From positions 186,001 through 250,000 of the forward strand of contig NZ_JAAXPO010000002.1 of NCBI RefSeq assembly GCF_012396485.1: DNA of 64,000 nt, in the 5' to 3' direction. This DNA comes from Leuconostoc holzapfelii (GTDB lineage Bacteria; Bacillota; Bacilli; Lactobacillales; Lactobacillaceae). The position numbers and the translations under genes are program-made. Positions 55,451-64,000 of this stretch are shown here, in pieces (the first letter of the stretch is position 1; the number at the start of each line of letters is the position of its first letter). The notes below the pieces were generated by a model. That model had not been told where the DNA came from. It saw only the letters and a program-made list of their open reading frames with translations, and did no database searches.

Positions 55451-55987
55451 TTACTTACCAGTCTTACCTTCCTTACGACGAACGATTTCGCCTTCGTAAC
55501 GAATACCCTTACCCTTATAAGGTTCTGGGGCACGTACGGCACGAATTTCGGCAGCAAGATCGCCGACCTTTTGCTTTGAGATACCTGAAATCTTGATTGT
55601 CAAAGCATCTGGTACTTCAACTGTCAAGTCTTCGCGGTCTTCAAAGTCAACTGGGTGTGAATAACCAACAGACAAAGTCAACTTTGATCCTGACTTTGCG
55701 GCACGGTAACCAACACCGACAAGCTTCAAAGTCTTAGTGAATCCAGCAGAAACACCTTCGACCATGTTTGCAACGTTGGCACGTGTTGTACCGTGCAAAG
55801 CTTTTGTCTTGTTGTCATCGCTTTCACGTGTGAATGTTACTTCAGTACCTTCAACGGACATTGAAATTTGTGAAGCAATTTCACGTGACAATGTTCCCTT
55901 AGGTCCCTTAACAGTAACAACTGTACCTTCTTGAGATACTTCAACATCTGCAGGCAATGTAATTACTTTATTTCCAATACGGCTCAT
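55451..55987 (-). CDS. rplF: 50S ribosomal protein L6
   Basis: Protein of 178 residues with two repeated alpha/beta domains: [16 protein letters not shown] at the start and the signature [20 protein letters not shown] near the end. Follows rpsH by 24 bases. Confidence 0.97.
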   Translation of the reverse strand: MSRIGNKVITLPADVEVSQEGTVVTVKGPKGTLSREIASQISMSVEGTEVTFTRESDDNKTKALHGTTRANVANMVEGVSAGFTKTLKLVGVGYRAAKSGSKLTLSVGYSHPVDFEDREDLTVEVPDALTIKISGISKQKVGDLAAEIRAVRAPEPYKGKGIRYEGEIVRRKEGKTGK

Positions 55988-56011
55988 GGTAAGTCTCCTT
56001 TCTTAGATATA

Positions 56012-56410
56012 TTACCAAACGTAAGCGAGAACTTCGCCACCGATTTGCTTTGCGCGCGCTTCTTTGTCAGTGATCACACCAACAGAAGTTGAAAGAATCG
56101 CAACACCCAAGCCGTTCAAAACCTTTGGCAATGAATCAGCCTTGGCATACTTACGCAAACCTGGCTTTGAGATACGCTTAATTCCTGTAATCACGCGGTT
56201 ACGGTCTTCGCCGTACTTAAGAAATACACGAATAACACCTTGCTTGTTGTCTTCGATGTATTCTACGTCGCGGATGAAACCTTCTGATTTCAAGATTTCA
56301 GCGATGCTCTTTTTAATTTTTGATGCTGGGATTTCAACAACGTCACGGCGCGCCATGTTGGCGTTACGGATACGTGTTAACAAATCAGCAATTGGATCAG
56401 TCATAGACAT
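56012..56410 (-). CDS. rpsH: 30S ribosomal protein S8
   Basis: Protein of 132 residues: [17 protein letters not shown] at the start and [20 protein letters not shown] at the end. AGGAGG lies 10 bases upstream. In most Firmicutes rpsN precedes it; here a 142-base gap with hairpins separates it from rplE. Confidence 0.97.
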   Translation of the reverse strand: MSMTDPIADLLTRIRNANMARRDVVEIPASKIKKSIAEILKSEGFIRDVEYIEDNKQGVIRVFLKYGEDRNRVITGIKRISKPGLRKYAKADSLPKVLNGLGVAILSTSVGVITDKEARAKQIGGEVLAYVW

Positions 56411-56452
56411 CTATCGATATCCTCCTTTTATTTTTGAACGGACATAATGAAA

Positions 56453-56531
56453 TGACACGCTCTTAACTATTATAGACTATTTCTGTCAATAACAGTTAAA
56501 AACGTGTCACTCTTTTATTTATAAGAGTAAC
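56453..56531 (-). promoter_or_regulatory. Overlapping hairpins between rplE and rpsH, in place of rpsN
   Basis: Hairpin A pairs GTTACTCTT with AAGAGTGAC (56506-56531) and is followed by ACGTTTTT, like a weak terminator. Hairpin B pairs TGACACG with CGTGTCA (56453-56459 with 56503-56509), with TTAACT/AGTTAA inside. A and B share bases and exclude each other. A minus-strand TATAAT lies at 56469-56474 inside B. The set could split the spc operon into two transcription units. Confidence 0.5.
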
Positions 56532-56552
56532 AAACGTTTTTAATTTACAAAA

Positions 56553-57095
56553 TTACTTTGCAAATGGCATACCCAAAAGTGTCAACAATTCGCGACCTTC
56601 TTCATCGTTTTGAGCTGTTGTAACCACAACAATGTCCAAACCGCGAACGCGGTTAACTTGGTCAAAATCGATTTCAGGGAAGATCAATTGTTCACGAATA
56701 CCCAAAGTGTAGTTACCACGACCATCGAAGGCCTTTGATGATACACCACGGAAATCGCGGACACGAGGCAATGAAATGTTGATCAACTTGTCTAAGAATT
56801 CATACATACGTTCGCCACGCAATGTAACCTTAGTTCCGATTGACATACCTTCACGCAAACGGAAACCAGCGATTGACTTCTTTGCCTTTGTGATAACTGG
56901 TTGTTGACCAGCAATCAACTTCAATTCTTCAACCGCTTCATCCAAGTTCTTTGAGTTTGACACCGCATCACCAACACCCATGTTAAGAACGATTTTTTCG
57001 ATCTTTGGGGCTTGCATTGATGACTTGAAGTTAAACTTTTCGATCAAAGCAGGTTGAACTTCATTAACATATTTTTCTTTTAATGCGTTAGCCAT
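56553..57095 (-). CDS. rplE: 50S ribosomal protein L5
   Basis: Protein of 180 residues binding 5S r[39 protein letters not shown], and [11 protein letters not shown] at the end. Unlike most relatives it is not followed by rpsN. Confidence 0.97.
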   Translation of the reverse strand: MANALKEKYVNEVQPALIEKFNFKSSMQAPKIEKIVLNMGVGDAVSNSKNLDEAVEELKLIAGQQPVITKAKKSIAGFRLREGMSIGTKVTLRGERMYEFLDKLINISLPRVRDFRGVSSKAFDGRGNYTLGIREQLIFPEIDFDQVNRVRGLDIVVVTTAQNDEEGRELLTLLGMPFAK

Positions 57096-57118
57096 GAAAA
57101 TGATTTCACCTTTCAGTT

Positions 57119-57427
57119 TTAGCCTAGTACGTTACCAGACTTTTTAGATACGCGAACTTTCTTGCCATCTTCAATCTTGAACGCAACCTTAGTTGGTTCG
57201 TTAGTTGAAGGGTCAAGCAATTGCACGTTTGATACATGGATAGGTGCTTCGATATCGATCACACCACCTTGTGGGTATTCGTTAGAAGGCTTTTGATGCT
57301 TCTTAACGATGTTCACGCCTTCGACAACAACGCGATCTTTTCCAGCAACAGTCTTAGTGATTGTGCCTTCTTTTCCCTTGTCTTTGCCGGCAATGACGCG
57401 AACCTTATCACCTGTTTTTACAAACAT
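57119..57427 (-). CDS. rplX: 50S ribosomal protein L24
   Basis: Protein of 102 residues with a KOW motif ([18 protein letters not shown]) and the L24 signature [20 protein letters not shown]. It starts 50S assembly. Between rplN and rplE. Confidence 0.97.
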   Translation of the reverse strand: MFVKTGDKVRVIAGKDKGKEGTITKTVAGKDRVVVEGVNIVKKHQKPSNEYPQGGVIDIEAPIHVSNVQLLDPSTNEPTKVAFKIEDGKKVRVSKKSGNVLG

Positions 57428-57450
57428 GATTTGGCTCCTCCTTGTCAGTA

Positions 57451-57819
57451 TTAGAGCACTTCTGGTGCCAATGAAACGATACGCATAAAGTCTGCATCAC
57501 GCAATTCACGTGCAACAGGGCCAAAAATACGCGTACCAACTGGTGACTTGTCGTCCTTTACGATAACAGCGGCGTTTTCATCAAAGTTGATGTATGAACC
57601 GTCTGCACGACGAACGTCAGAAACAGTACGAACGATAACAGCCTTAACGACGTCACCCTTCTTTACGTTACCACCAGGGATTGCTTGCTTAACTGTGGCA
57701 ACGATTACGTCACCAACACCAGCAAACTTACGGCCTGAACCACCGAGCACTTTAATCGTCAAGATTTCACGTGCGCCAGAGTTGTCAGCCACTTTTAAAC
57801 GACTCTCTTGTTGAATCAT
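57451..57819 (-). CDS. rplN: 50S ribosomal protein L14
   Basis: Protein of 122 residues: [19 protein letters not shown] at the start, then [11 protein letters not shown] and [20 protein letters not shown] at the end. Follows rpsQ by 52 bases. Confidence 0.97.
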   Translation of the reverse strand: MIQQESRLKVADNSGAREILTIKVLGGSGRKFAGVGDVIVATVKQAIPGGNVKKGDVVKAVIVRTVSDVRRADGSYINFDENAAVIVKDDKSPVGTRIFGPVARELRDADFMRIVSLAPEVL

Positions 57820-57871
57820 GGTTCTTCCTCCTTAGTTAGCAATTAATTACGACGATTTGATGTTGATCAAA

Positions 57872-58138
57872 TTAGAGTACAACTGCCTCTTCAACGATCT
57901 TAACCAAACGGAAGTGCTTAGTTGCAGACAAAGGACGTGTTTCCATGATTTGGACAATATCGTTCATCTTAGCGCTATTGTTTTCATCATGGGCTTTAAA
58001 CTTCTTTGTGTACTTAACACGCTTACCATAAACGGCATGGTTCACATAAGTATCAACAGCGACAGTGATTGTCTTGTCCATCTTATCTGAAACAACGCGG
58101 CCTTGGTAAACCTTACGAGCATTACGTTCTTCACTCAT
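57872..58138 (-). CDS. rpsQ: 30S ribosomal protein S17
   Basis: Protein of 88 residues with an OB fold: [20 protein letters not shown], then [14 protein letters not shown] and [19 protein letters not shown]. Follows rpmC. Confidence 0.97.
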   Translation of the reverse strand: MSEERNARKVYQGRVVSDKMDKTITVAVDTYVNHAVYGKRVKYTKKFKAHDENNSAKMNDIVQIMETRPLSATKHFRLVKIVEEAVVL

Positions 58139-58160
58139 TTTTCAGCTTCTTCCTTTCGTC

Positions 58161-58367
58161 TTATTTGTTGGCGTTTGCCAATTCTTGTGCACGGATAACT
58201 GTCTTAACTCGTGCAATGTCCTTACGAACTTGTGCAATACGCGCCGTGTTTTCAAGTTGGCCAGTAGCCAATTGGAAACGTAGGTTGAATAATTCTTCCT
58301 TGAATTCGGCCTCGCGCTTTTGCAAATCCGCAAGTGACAATTCTTTCAATTCACTTGCTTTAGCCAT
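58161..58367 (-). CDS. rpmC: 50S ribosomal protein L29
   Basis: Protein of 68 residues, two helices: [20 protein letters not shown] and [17 protein letters not shown]. Located at the exit tunnel. It overlaps the end of rplP by a base. Confidence 0.96.
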   Translation of the reverse strand: MAKASELKELSLADLQKREAEFKEELFNLRFQLATGQLENTARIAQVRKDIARVKTVIRAQELANANK

Positions 58368-58780
58368 TATTCAGCCTCCCGAGCAATAATCTTTGTACGT
58401 ACAGGCAACTTGTGTTGTGCCAAACGCAATGCTTCACGTGCAGTTGCTTCAGGCACACCTGCGACTTCAAACATTACCTTACCACGCTTAACTGGTTCTA
58501 CCCAACCTTCTGGTGAACCCTTACCGTTACCCATTCGAACACCGACACCTTTAGATGTATATGACTTGTGAGGGAAGATTTTGATCCAAACCTTACCACC
58601 ACGCTTCATATAACGTGTCATTGCAATACGGGCAGCTTCAATTTGACGGTTTGTAATCCAGCTTGATGTTGTTGCTTGCAAGCCGAATTCACCGAACGTT
58701 ACCGTCTTTCCACCTTTTGCTTCACCACGCATGTGGCCACGGTGTACACGACGGAATTTAACACGCTTTGGTACTAACAT
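58367..58780 (-). CDS. rplP: 50S ribosomal protein L16
   Basis: Protein of 137 residues: [20 protein letters not shown] at the start, [20 protein letters not shown], and [20 protein letters not shown]. Between rpsC and rpmC as usual. Confidence 0.97.
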   Translation of the reverse strand: MLVPKRVKFRRVHRGHMRGEAKGGKTVTFGEFGLQATTSSWITNRQIEAARIAMTRYMKRGGKVWIKIFPHKSYTSKGVGVRMGNGKGSPEGWVEPVKRGKVMFEVAGVPEATAREALRLAQHKLPVRTKIIAREAE

Positions 58781-58794
58781 GTTCGCTTCCCTCC

Positions 58795-59466
58795 TTACTT
58801 ACTGTTCTTCTTTTGTGGCAAAACATCACCACGGTAAATCCAAGTCTTGATACCCAAGTTACCGTAAGCAGTCATTGCTTCGTCCCATGAGTAATCGATA
58901 TCTGCGCGCAAAGTATGCAAAGGCACAGTACCTTCAGTGTATTGTTCGATACGGGCAATATCTGCACCGTTCAAACGACCTGAAACCATGACCTTGATAC
59001 CCTTCGCACCTGAACGTGTTGCGCGTTGGATGGCACCACGCATCGCGCGACGGAAGGCCACACGGCGTTCCAAATCACCAGCGATTTGTTGTCCAACCAA
59101 GTGCGCTGACAAGTCAGGCTTCTTGATTTCAACAATGTTGATGAAGACACGCTTTGAGCGTCCCTTTTCATCAGCATCAGTCAACTTAGCTAATTGTGTA
59201 CGAAGCTTTTCAACTTCAGAACCACCCTTACCAATAACCATTCCTGGCTTAGCAGTGTGGATAGAAACGTCAACACGTGACTTTGTGCTACGTTCGATTT
59301 CGATGCGATCAACTGCGGCGTCCGCTAAGTTCTTTTCGATGTACTTACGAATACGCAAGTCTTCGTGAAGTTGGTTAGCATAATCAGCCTTGTCAGCAAA
59401 CCACTTTGCATCCCAGTCGCGAATAACGCCGACACGGAATCCAGTAGGGTTAATCTTTTGACCCAT
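58795..59466 (-). CDS. rpsC: 30S ribosomal protein S3
   Basis: Protein of 223 residues with a type II KH domain ([19 protein letters not shown]) and the C-terminal S3 domain ([20 protein letters not shown]). Lines the mRNA entry tunnel. Overlaps the rplV stop by a base. Confidence 0.97.
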   Translation of the reverse strand: MGQKINPTGFRVGVIRDWDAKWFADKADYANQLHEDLRIRKYIEKNLADAAVDRIEIERSTKSRVDVSIHTAKPGMVIGKGGSEVEKLRTQLAKLTDADEKGRSKRVFINIVEIKKPDLSAHLVGQQIAGDLERRVAFRRAMRGAIQRATRSGAKGIKVMVSGRLNGADIARIEQYTEGTVPLHTLRADIDYSWDEAMTAYGNLGIKTWIYRGDVLPQKKNSK

Positions 59467-59822
59467 TACTTTGCCTCCTTCTCAGCAACCACAATTGTGA
59501 TGTGGCTTGTACGCTTGTTGATTGGTGAAGCAGAACCCTTGGCACGGGGACGGAAACGCTTAAGCGTAGGTCCTTCGTTAGCAAAGGCTTCCTTCACGAT
59601 AAGATCTTCTCGGTCTAATGAGAAGTTGTTTTCAGCATTAGCAACTGCTGAGTTCAAAACCTTGTAAATATCTTCAGTAGAAGTGTTAGGTAGGAACTTC
59701 AAAATTGCATATGCTTCGTTAACACTCTTACGACGAATTGTGTCAAGAACTAGGCGTGCCTTACGTGGGGCAACGCGCACAATCTTGGCTGTCGCGCGAG
59801 CTGAAGTAATTTGTTCAGCCAT
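59466..59822 (-). CDS. rplV: 50S ribosomal protein L22
   Basis: Protein of 118 residues: [20 protein letters not shown], and the tunnel loop [20 protein letters not shown]. The loop sequence around RPRAKGSA is intact, with no macrolide-resistance insertion. Confidence 0.97.
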   Translation of the reverse strand: MAEQITSARATAKIVRVAPRKARLVLDTIRRKSVNEAYAILKFLPNTSTEDIYKVLNSAVANAENNFSLDREDLIVKEAFANEGPTLKRFRPRAKGSASPINKRTSHITIVVAEKEAK

Positions 59823-59838
59823 TTTTCAATTTCCTCCT

Positions 59839-60120
59839 TTATTTTTTACCAGTCTTCTTATCATCAGCCTTGTGGCCTTTGAATGTACGCGTTGGTACGA
59901 ATTCGCCCAACTTGTGACCAACCATGTCTTCTTGTACAAAAACCGGAACGTGCTTGCGACCATCATAAACGGCAATTGTAAAGCCGATGAAGCTTGGGAA
60001 GATTGTTGAACGACGTGACCAAGTCTTGATCACTGACTTCTTTTCAGAATCCGCTTGCGCTTCAATCTTCTTAAGCAAGTGTGGGTCCGCAAATGGTCCC
60101 TTTTTTAAACTACGAGCCAT
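59839..60120 (-). CDS. rpsS: 30S ribosomal protein S19
   Basis: Protein of 93 residues: [38 protein letters not shown], and [14 protein letters not shown]. Between rplB and rplV. Confidence 0.97.
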   Translation of the reverse strand: MARSLKKGPFADPHLLKKIEAQADSEKKSVIKTWSRRSTIFPSFIGFTIAVYDGRKHVPVFVQEDMVGHKLGEFVPTRTFKGHKADDKKTGKK

Positions 60121-60137
60121 TAGTTGTCTCCTTTCCC

Positions 60138-60971
60138 TTACTTACTCTTGCGACCGCGAACGATGAACTTCGTTGAAGCCTTCTTCTTATCGCGAGTCTT
60201 CTTACCAGCAGTCTTCTTACCCCATGGTGACATAGGACTTGGACGACCAACAGGTGCTTTACCTTCACCACCACCGTGTGGGTGATCGTTAGGGTTCATA
60301 ACTGATCCACGAACGTGTGGACGCTTTCCACGCCAACGGTTACGACCAGCCTTACCCCAGTTAATCAATGAGTGTTCAGCGTTACCAACTTCACCGATTG
60401 TTGCGCGGTTAGTTGCCAAAATCAAGCGAACTTCGCCTGAAGTCAAACGTACGATGACATACTTGCCATCCTTACCCAAGATTTGTGCTGAAGTTCCAGC
60501 TGAACGTGCCAATTGACCACCCTTACCAGGCTTCAATTCGATGTTGTGAATCAAAGTACCTTCAGGAATGTTGCTCAATGGCAAGGCATTGCCGGGCTTA
60601 ATGTCGGCATCAGGACCAGATTGTACTTTATCGCCAACCTTCAATCCCTTTGGCGCCAAGATATATGACTTAATACCATCTTCATAGACAAGCAAAGCGA
60701 TGTTTGCTGTACGGTTTGGATCGTATTCGATAGCCTTTACAGTAGCTGTCTTGTTATCCTTGATACGCTTGAAGTCTACCAAACGGTAGGCTTGCTTGTG
60801 TCCACCGGCGTGGTGGCGCACTGTCATACGACCAGAGTTGTTACGTGCACCAGTCTTTGACTTCTTTGCCAACAAGCTCTTTTCGGGCGTTGACTTCGTG
60901 ATTTCAGCGAAATCTGAAGTCGTCATGTTACGACGTCCGTTAGAGGTTGGCTTATACTTCTTGATAGCCAA
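60138..60971 (-). CDS. rplB: 50S ribosomal protein L2
   Basis: Protein of 277 residues close to the peptidyl transferase centre: [22 protein letters not shown]3-like domain in the middle, and [20 protein letters not shown] with the conserved His used in tRNA binding and catalysis support. Confidence 0.98.
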   Translation of the reverse strand: MAIKKYKPTSNGRRNMTTSDFAEITKSTPEKSLLAKKSKTGARNNSGRMTVRHHAGGHKQAYRLVDFKRIKDNKTATVKAIEYDPNRTANIALLVYEDGIKSYILAPKGLKVGDKVQSGPDADIKPGNALPLSNIPEGTLIHNIELKPGKGGQLARSAGTSAQILGKDGKYVIVRLTSGEVRLILATNRATIGEVGNAEHSLINWGKAGRNRWRGKRPHVRGSVMNPNDHPHGGGEGKAPVGRPSPMSPWGKKTAGKKTRDKKKASTKFIVRGRKSK

Positions 60972-60993
60972 TGTCTTTTCCTCCTATTTAGAA

Positions 60994-61281
60994 TTAACCT
61001 TCGTTAAAGATTTGAATGTCTTTTGAGTCTTTTGACAACGTGATCGTTGCCTTCTTCAACTTACGTGTGTAACCAACGTAACGACCTTGGCGCTTTTTCT
61101 TACCGCGAACGTTAGCTGTGTTCAAGCCAGATACTTGAACGTCGAAGATCTCTTCAATTGCCTTCTTGATTTCAGGCTTTGTGGCACGAACATCAACTTC
61201 GAAGACATAACGCTTACGTTCAGTTTGCGCCATTGAAGCTTCTGTGATGATCGGGCGACGGATAATATCGCGTGCATCCAT
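60994..61281 (-). CDS. rplW: 50S ribosomal protein L23
   Basis: Protein of 95 residues: [40 protein letters not shown]. Docking site for trigger factor and SRP at the exit. Overlaps rplD by a base. Confidence 0.97.
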   Translation of the reverse strand: MDARDIIRRPIITEASMAQTERKRYVFEVDVRATKPEIKKAIEEIFDVQVSGLNTANVRGKKKRQGRYVGYTRKLKKATITLSKDSKDIQIFNEG

Positions 61282-61904
61282 TAGGCAAGACCTCCTTGGA
61301 TTTCTTCGATTGATGATTGAACAATCACCAGCTTATCTGCATTAACAACGTCAAGTACGTTAATACCCTTTGTTGTCATAACTTGAACGTTAGTCAAGTT
61401 ACGTGCTGACAAGATTGCGTTTTCGTTGTCTTCATCAACAACTACTAATGTTTTTGTGTCAACTGACAAGTTAGCCAAAACCTTCTTGAAGTCTTGTGTC
61501 TTTGGTGCTTCAAATGACAAAGCATCAACAACAACTAACTTACCGTCTGCAACCTTTTGTGACAAAACTGACTTCAAAGCCAATTGGTAAGACTTACGGT
61601 TGATACGGTAGGCATATGAGCGAGGTGTTGGTCCGAAGACAATACCACCGCCACGGAATTGTGGTTCGCGGATTGAACCGGCACGTGCACGACCAGTACC
61701 CTTTTGCTTCCAAGGCTTACGTCCACCACCAGAAACCGCTGAACGGTTCTTGACAGCATGCGTACCTTGACGCATTGATGCGCGTTGCATCAAAACTGCA
61801 TCTGTGATAACGGCGTTGTTAGGTTCGATGGCGAAAACTGCATCGTTCAATTCGAGTTCAGCAGCTTGACTACCATCTTGCTTTAATACAGCAACTTTAG
61901 TCAT
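61281..61904 (-). CDS. rplD: 50S ribosomal protein L4
   Basis: Protein of 207 residues with the extended tunnel loop [20 protein letters not shown] followed by [15 protein letters not shown]. Loop intact, no macrolide-resistance change seen. L4 can autoregulate S10 operons in some bacteria; no such site is shown here. Confidence 0.97.
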   Translation of the reverse strand: MTKVAVLKQDGSQAAELELNDAVFAIEPNNAVITDAVLMQRASMRQGTHAVKNRSAVSGGGRKPWKQKGTGRARAGSIREPQFRGGGIVFGPTPRSYAYRINRKSYQLALKSVLSQKVADGKLVVVDALSFEAPKTQDFKKVLANLSVDTKTLVVVDEDNENAILSARNLTNVQVMTTKGINVLDVVNADKLVIVQSSIEEIQGGLA

Positions 61905-61936
61905 GATTGATTGTTCTCCTTTCTATATATTTTATA

Positions 61937-62623
61937 TTAAGCTTCTTCAGCTGCGGCAGCAGGTGCTGAAACACCAGCCATCTTAACTTCAGGATGCTTT
62001 GCGTTAACCTTAACGGTTGACTTGATTGTCAAAAGTGACTTGTTTGCACCAGGCACGTTACCTTTCAACAACAACAAGTTGTTTTCAACGTCAACGTGGA
62101 CGATGGCAACGTTTTGCATTGTGCGCTTGTTGTTACCCATGCGTCCAGGCAAAAGCTTACCCTTGAAGACACGGTTGATAACAGCACCCATTGAACCTGG
62201 GCGACGGTGGTAACGAGATCCGTGAGCCATTGGTCCACGTGATTGGCCATCCTTCTTGATGTTACCTTGGAAGCCATGTCCCTTCGTGATTCCAGTAACG
62301 TCGACGTATTCACCAGCTGCGAATGTATCAACCTTGATTTCATCCCCTGCGTTAAATTCGCCTTCCGCGTTGCGGATTTCACGAATGTAGCGCTTAGGGG
62401 TCGTGTTTGCTTTTGAAGCGTGACCTTGTTCAGGTTTGTTTGACAAAACTGCGCGCTTGTCTTGGTAACCAAGTTGAAGTGCACTATAACCGTCTGTTTC
62501 TGCATTTTTAACTTGCAAAACGACGTTTGGTGTAGCTTCAACAACAGTCACGGCGATCAATTCACCAGTTTCAGTGAAAACCTGAGTCATACCGACTTTG
62601 CGGCCTAAGATACCTTTAGTCAT
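61937..62623 (-). CDS. rplC: 50S ribosomal protein L3
   Basis: Protein of 228 residues: [20 protein letters not shown] at the start and [20 protein letters not shown] with the loop reaching the peptidyl transferase centre. It has an Ala/Glu-rich C-terminal extension of about 15 residues. Confidence 0.97.
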   Translation of the reverse strand: MTKGILGRKVGMTQVFTETGELIAVTVVEATPNVVLQVKNAETDGYSALQLGYQDKRAVLSNKPEQGHASKANTTPKRYIREIRNAEGEFNAGDEIKVDTFAAGEYVDVTGITKGHGFQGNIKKDGQSRGPMAHGSRYHRRPGSMGAVINRVFKGKLLPGRMGNNKRTMQNVAIVHVDVENNLLLLKGNVPGANKSLLTIKSTVKVNAKHPEVKMAGVSAPAAAAEEA

Positions 62624-62692
62624 GACTAATCTCCTTAAATATTTTCTTGACTTATTTTTACCCTGACGGGTGCGAAGTTGTACTCGTTAGAA

Positions 62693-63001
62693 TTACAACT
62701 TGATTTCGATTGCAACACCTGATGGCAATTCAAGCTTACGCAATGCGTCAACTGTCTTGTCAGTAGGGTTCACAATGTCGATCAAACGCTTGTGCGTGCG
62801 CATTTCGAATTGTTCGCGGCTATCCTTGTGCTTGTGTGGTGAACGTAGGATTGTGTACAATGTACGTTCAGTTGGCAAAGGGATAGGACCGGCGATTTCT
62901 GCGCCCGTACGCTTGGCCGTTTCAACAATCTTTTCTGCTGATTGGTCCAAGATGCGGTGTTCGTATGCCTTCAAACGGATACGGATCTTCTTTTGTGCCA
63001 T
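62693..63001 (-). CDS. rpsJ: 30S ribosomal protein S10
   Basis: Protein of 102 residues: [20 protein letters not shown] and [20 protein letters not shown]. First gene of the S10 operon, with GAGGAGG upstream and a leader of about 180 bases from the promoter at 63191-63219. Also the NusE antitermination factor. Confidence 0.98.
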   Translation of the reverse strand: MAQKKIRIRLKAYEHRILDQSAEKIVETAKRTGAEIAGPIPLPTERTLYTILRSPHKHKDSREQFEMRTHKRLIDIVNPTDKTVDALRKLELPSGVAIEIKL

Positions 63002-63190
63002 TATTTCGTGCCTCCTCGTTGATTTTGTAAATCAGCTAACTTCGATTAAAAACCGACAACACTGCTTGTGTTTTGCGCGCCCATGGCAACGCGGCCGCGC
63101 GTGTCGCAACCTTAATCATCATCGCTAAACATTGATACACCAGGCTTTCGGTAGGTTTATGTGACTACTGTTCCAAAAGCGTACTTAAAT
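63002..63190 (-). promoter_or_regulatory. Leader of the S10-spc operon
   Basis: About 180 bases of untranslated RNA. It contains a G/C-rich segment (63077-63104; GCGCG paired with CGCGC across the GGCCGCG and CCATGG sequences) that stands out from the surroundings. No match to a known leader family was recognised. Confidence 0.4.
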
Positions 63191-63219
63191 AATATACCAG
63201 ATAAAACCTACATGTGCAA
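63191..63219 (-). promoter_or_regulatory. Promoter of the S10-spc ribosomal operon
   Basis: Minus strand TTGCAC (63214-63219), a 17-base spacer ending TGG, and TATATT (63191-63196). Confidence 0.8.
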
Positions 63220-63261
63220 GGTTTTTTTCATATTTTTCTGGTTTGATTTTTTAAACCGCAA

Positions 63262-63295
63262 AAGAAAAAAACCGACAAATTATTATCGGTTTTTT
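63262..63295 (-). terminator. Terminator of the PotD-like gene
   Basis: AAAAAACCGA/TCGGTTTTTT with an 11-base loop and a T-run on the minus strand; the stem begins inside the stop codon. Confidence 0.85.
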
Positions 63296-64000
63296 AATGA
63301 TGCGACATTTTAAATTCCAAAAAGGCATCGTTATATTTTTCAGTCCAAACTTGCCCCAAATCATCATAAACTTGTAAGCGACTGATGGTTTGATCATCCG
63401 GATAAAACTGACGATCATTACGTACCGCCTTTGGCAACAATGCTTTAGCTTTGGCGTTTGGCGTGGCATAACCAATATATTCAGCATTTTGGGCTGCGTT
63501 TTTAGGCTCACTCATAAAATTCAAGAAAGCATAAGCAGCTGCTTTGTGCTTGGCCGTCTTTGGCATCACAATGTTGTCAAACCATAGGTTCGACCCTTCA
63601 CTCGGCACAACATAGTGCAAATGCGGATTGTTATCAATTGCTTCGGCCGCTTCACCAGAGTAAGTCACTGCAATCCCTGCTTCATTTTGCGCCATATACA
63701 TTTTAATTTCATCTGCGATAACTGCCTTAACGTTTGGCATCATTGCTTCCAATTTTGCTTGCGCTGCGGCCAAATCGGCCGTTGATTTATCATTGACTGA
63801 TTTATGTTGGGTGATTAACGCCACTGCTAATGCATCACGCGCAGAATCTACTAACATAATTTGATTTTTAAACTTGGGTGACCAAAGGTCATCCCAGTGT
63901 TGGATATCTTTACCATTGACGTACTTGTCATTATAGATAATACCAAGCGTACCCCAGAAATAGGGCAGTGAGTACTTATTATTACGATCAAACGATAGAT
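63294..64000 (-). CDS. potD: Spermidine/putrescine ABC transporter substrate-binding protein (partial)
   Basis: The frame is open from the right window edge to the stop at 63294, giving about 235 C-terminal residues. PotD-like features: SLPYFWGTLGIIYN, WDDLWSPKFKNQIMLVDSAR, MAQNEAGIAVTYSGEAAEAI, WFDNIVMPKTAKHKAAAYAF and FLNFMSEPKNAAQNAEYIGY (each a separate segment). This is a periplasmic-type binding protein, anchored as a lipoprotein in Gram-positives; the signal peptide is outside the window. PotABC genes are expected just upstream, beyond the edge. Confidence 0.9.
   Translation of the reverse strand, partial: LSFDRNNKYSLPYFWGTLGIIYNDKYVNGKDIQHWDDLWSPKFKNQIMLVDSARDALAVALITQHKSVNDKSTADLAAAQAKLEAMMPNVKAVIADEIKMYMAQNEAGIAVTYSGEAAEAIDNNPHLHYVVPSEGSNLWFDNIVMPKTAKHKAAAYAFLNFMSEPKNAAQNAEYIGYATPNAKAKALLPKAVRNDRQFYPDDQTISRLQVYDDLGQVWTEKYNDAFLEFKMSHH

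Noticed and set aside
56469-56516. TTGACA and TATAAT in the rplE-rpsH gap as a standard promoter
   Set aside because: The two hexamers are only 9 bases apart, too close for sigma-A; only the -10 could be used with another -35.

Overview
The window looks like chromosomal DNA of a lactic acid bacterium of the Leuconostocaceae, most probably Weissella. The host genes have moderate G+C and LAB-type proteins and neighbourhoods (cysS-less mrnC-rlmB-sigH, rplQ/ecfA1-ecfA2-ecfT-truA-rplM-rpsI, class Ib nrd genes, a ppx-ppk operon). The genus is an inference from gene content; no 16S is present. Most genes lie on the minus strand.

Layout. 1-10 kb: a TetR regulator (cut by the window edge) with a YhgE/Pip membrane protein; hibernation factor hpf with a catabolite-response element; comFC-comFA divergent from yigZ; tRNA-Arg; a polyphosphate operon (HD/Ppx-like, ppk, ppx). 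10-23.5 kb: tag, eno, a SigH/ComX-like sigma factor, rlmB, mrnC, rpoC, rpoB behind a long leader with an intrinsic terminator, a divergent tpiA, tRNA-Leu. 23.5-34 kb: csp, gpmA, tRNA-Gln and tRNA-Tyr, a PAP2-like protein lacking its nucleophilic histidine, nrdH-E-I-F, a CorC/HlyC protein, a histidine phosphatase, and hflX with an attenuator-like leader.

34.2-41.6 kb is an AT-rich island between hflX and rpsI. It carries a salivaricin A-type lantibiotic locus: an intact prepeptide gene (salA), a scar ORF that appears to fuse the start of the LanM synthetase gene to the end of the LanT transporter gene, and intact BceAB-type ABC genes (salXY) and two-component system (salKR). An IS30-family element whose transposase has an in-frame stop follows. 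The island looks streptococcal in origin and keeps peptide, sensing and immunity while having lost synthesis and export.

41.7-63 kb is the ribosomal protein/secY/rpoA cluster, interrupted by a plus-strand type II NADH dehydrogenase and polyprenyl diphosphate synthase pair between rplQ and ecfA1. The spc section lacks rpsN between rplE and rpsH; overlapping hairpins sit there instead. An L13-type leader precedes rplM, three small hairpins lie between rpsM and rpsK, and a strong promoter with a structured leader precedes rpsJ. The right edge holds the C-terminal part of a PotD-like polyamine-binding protein.
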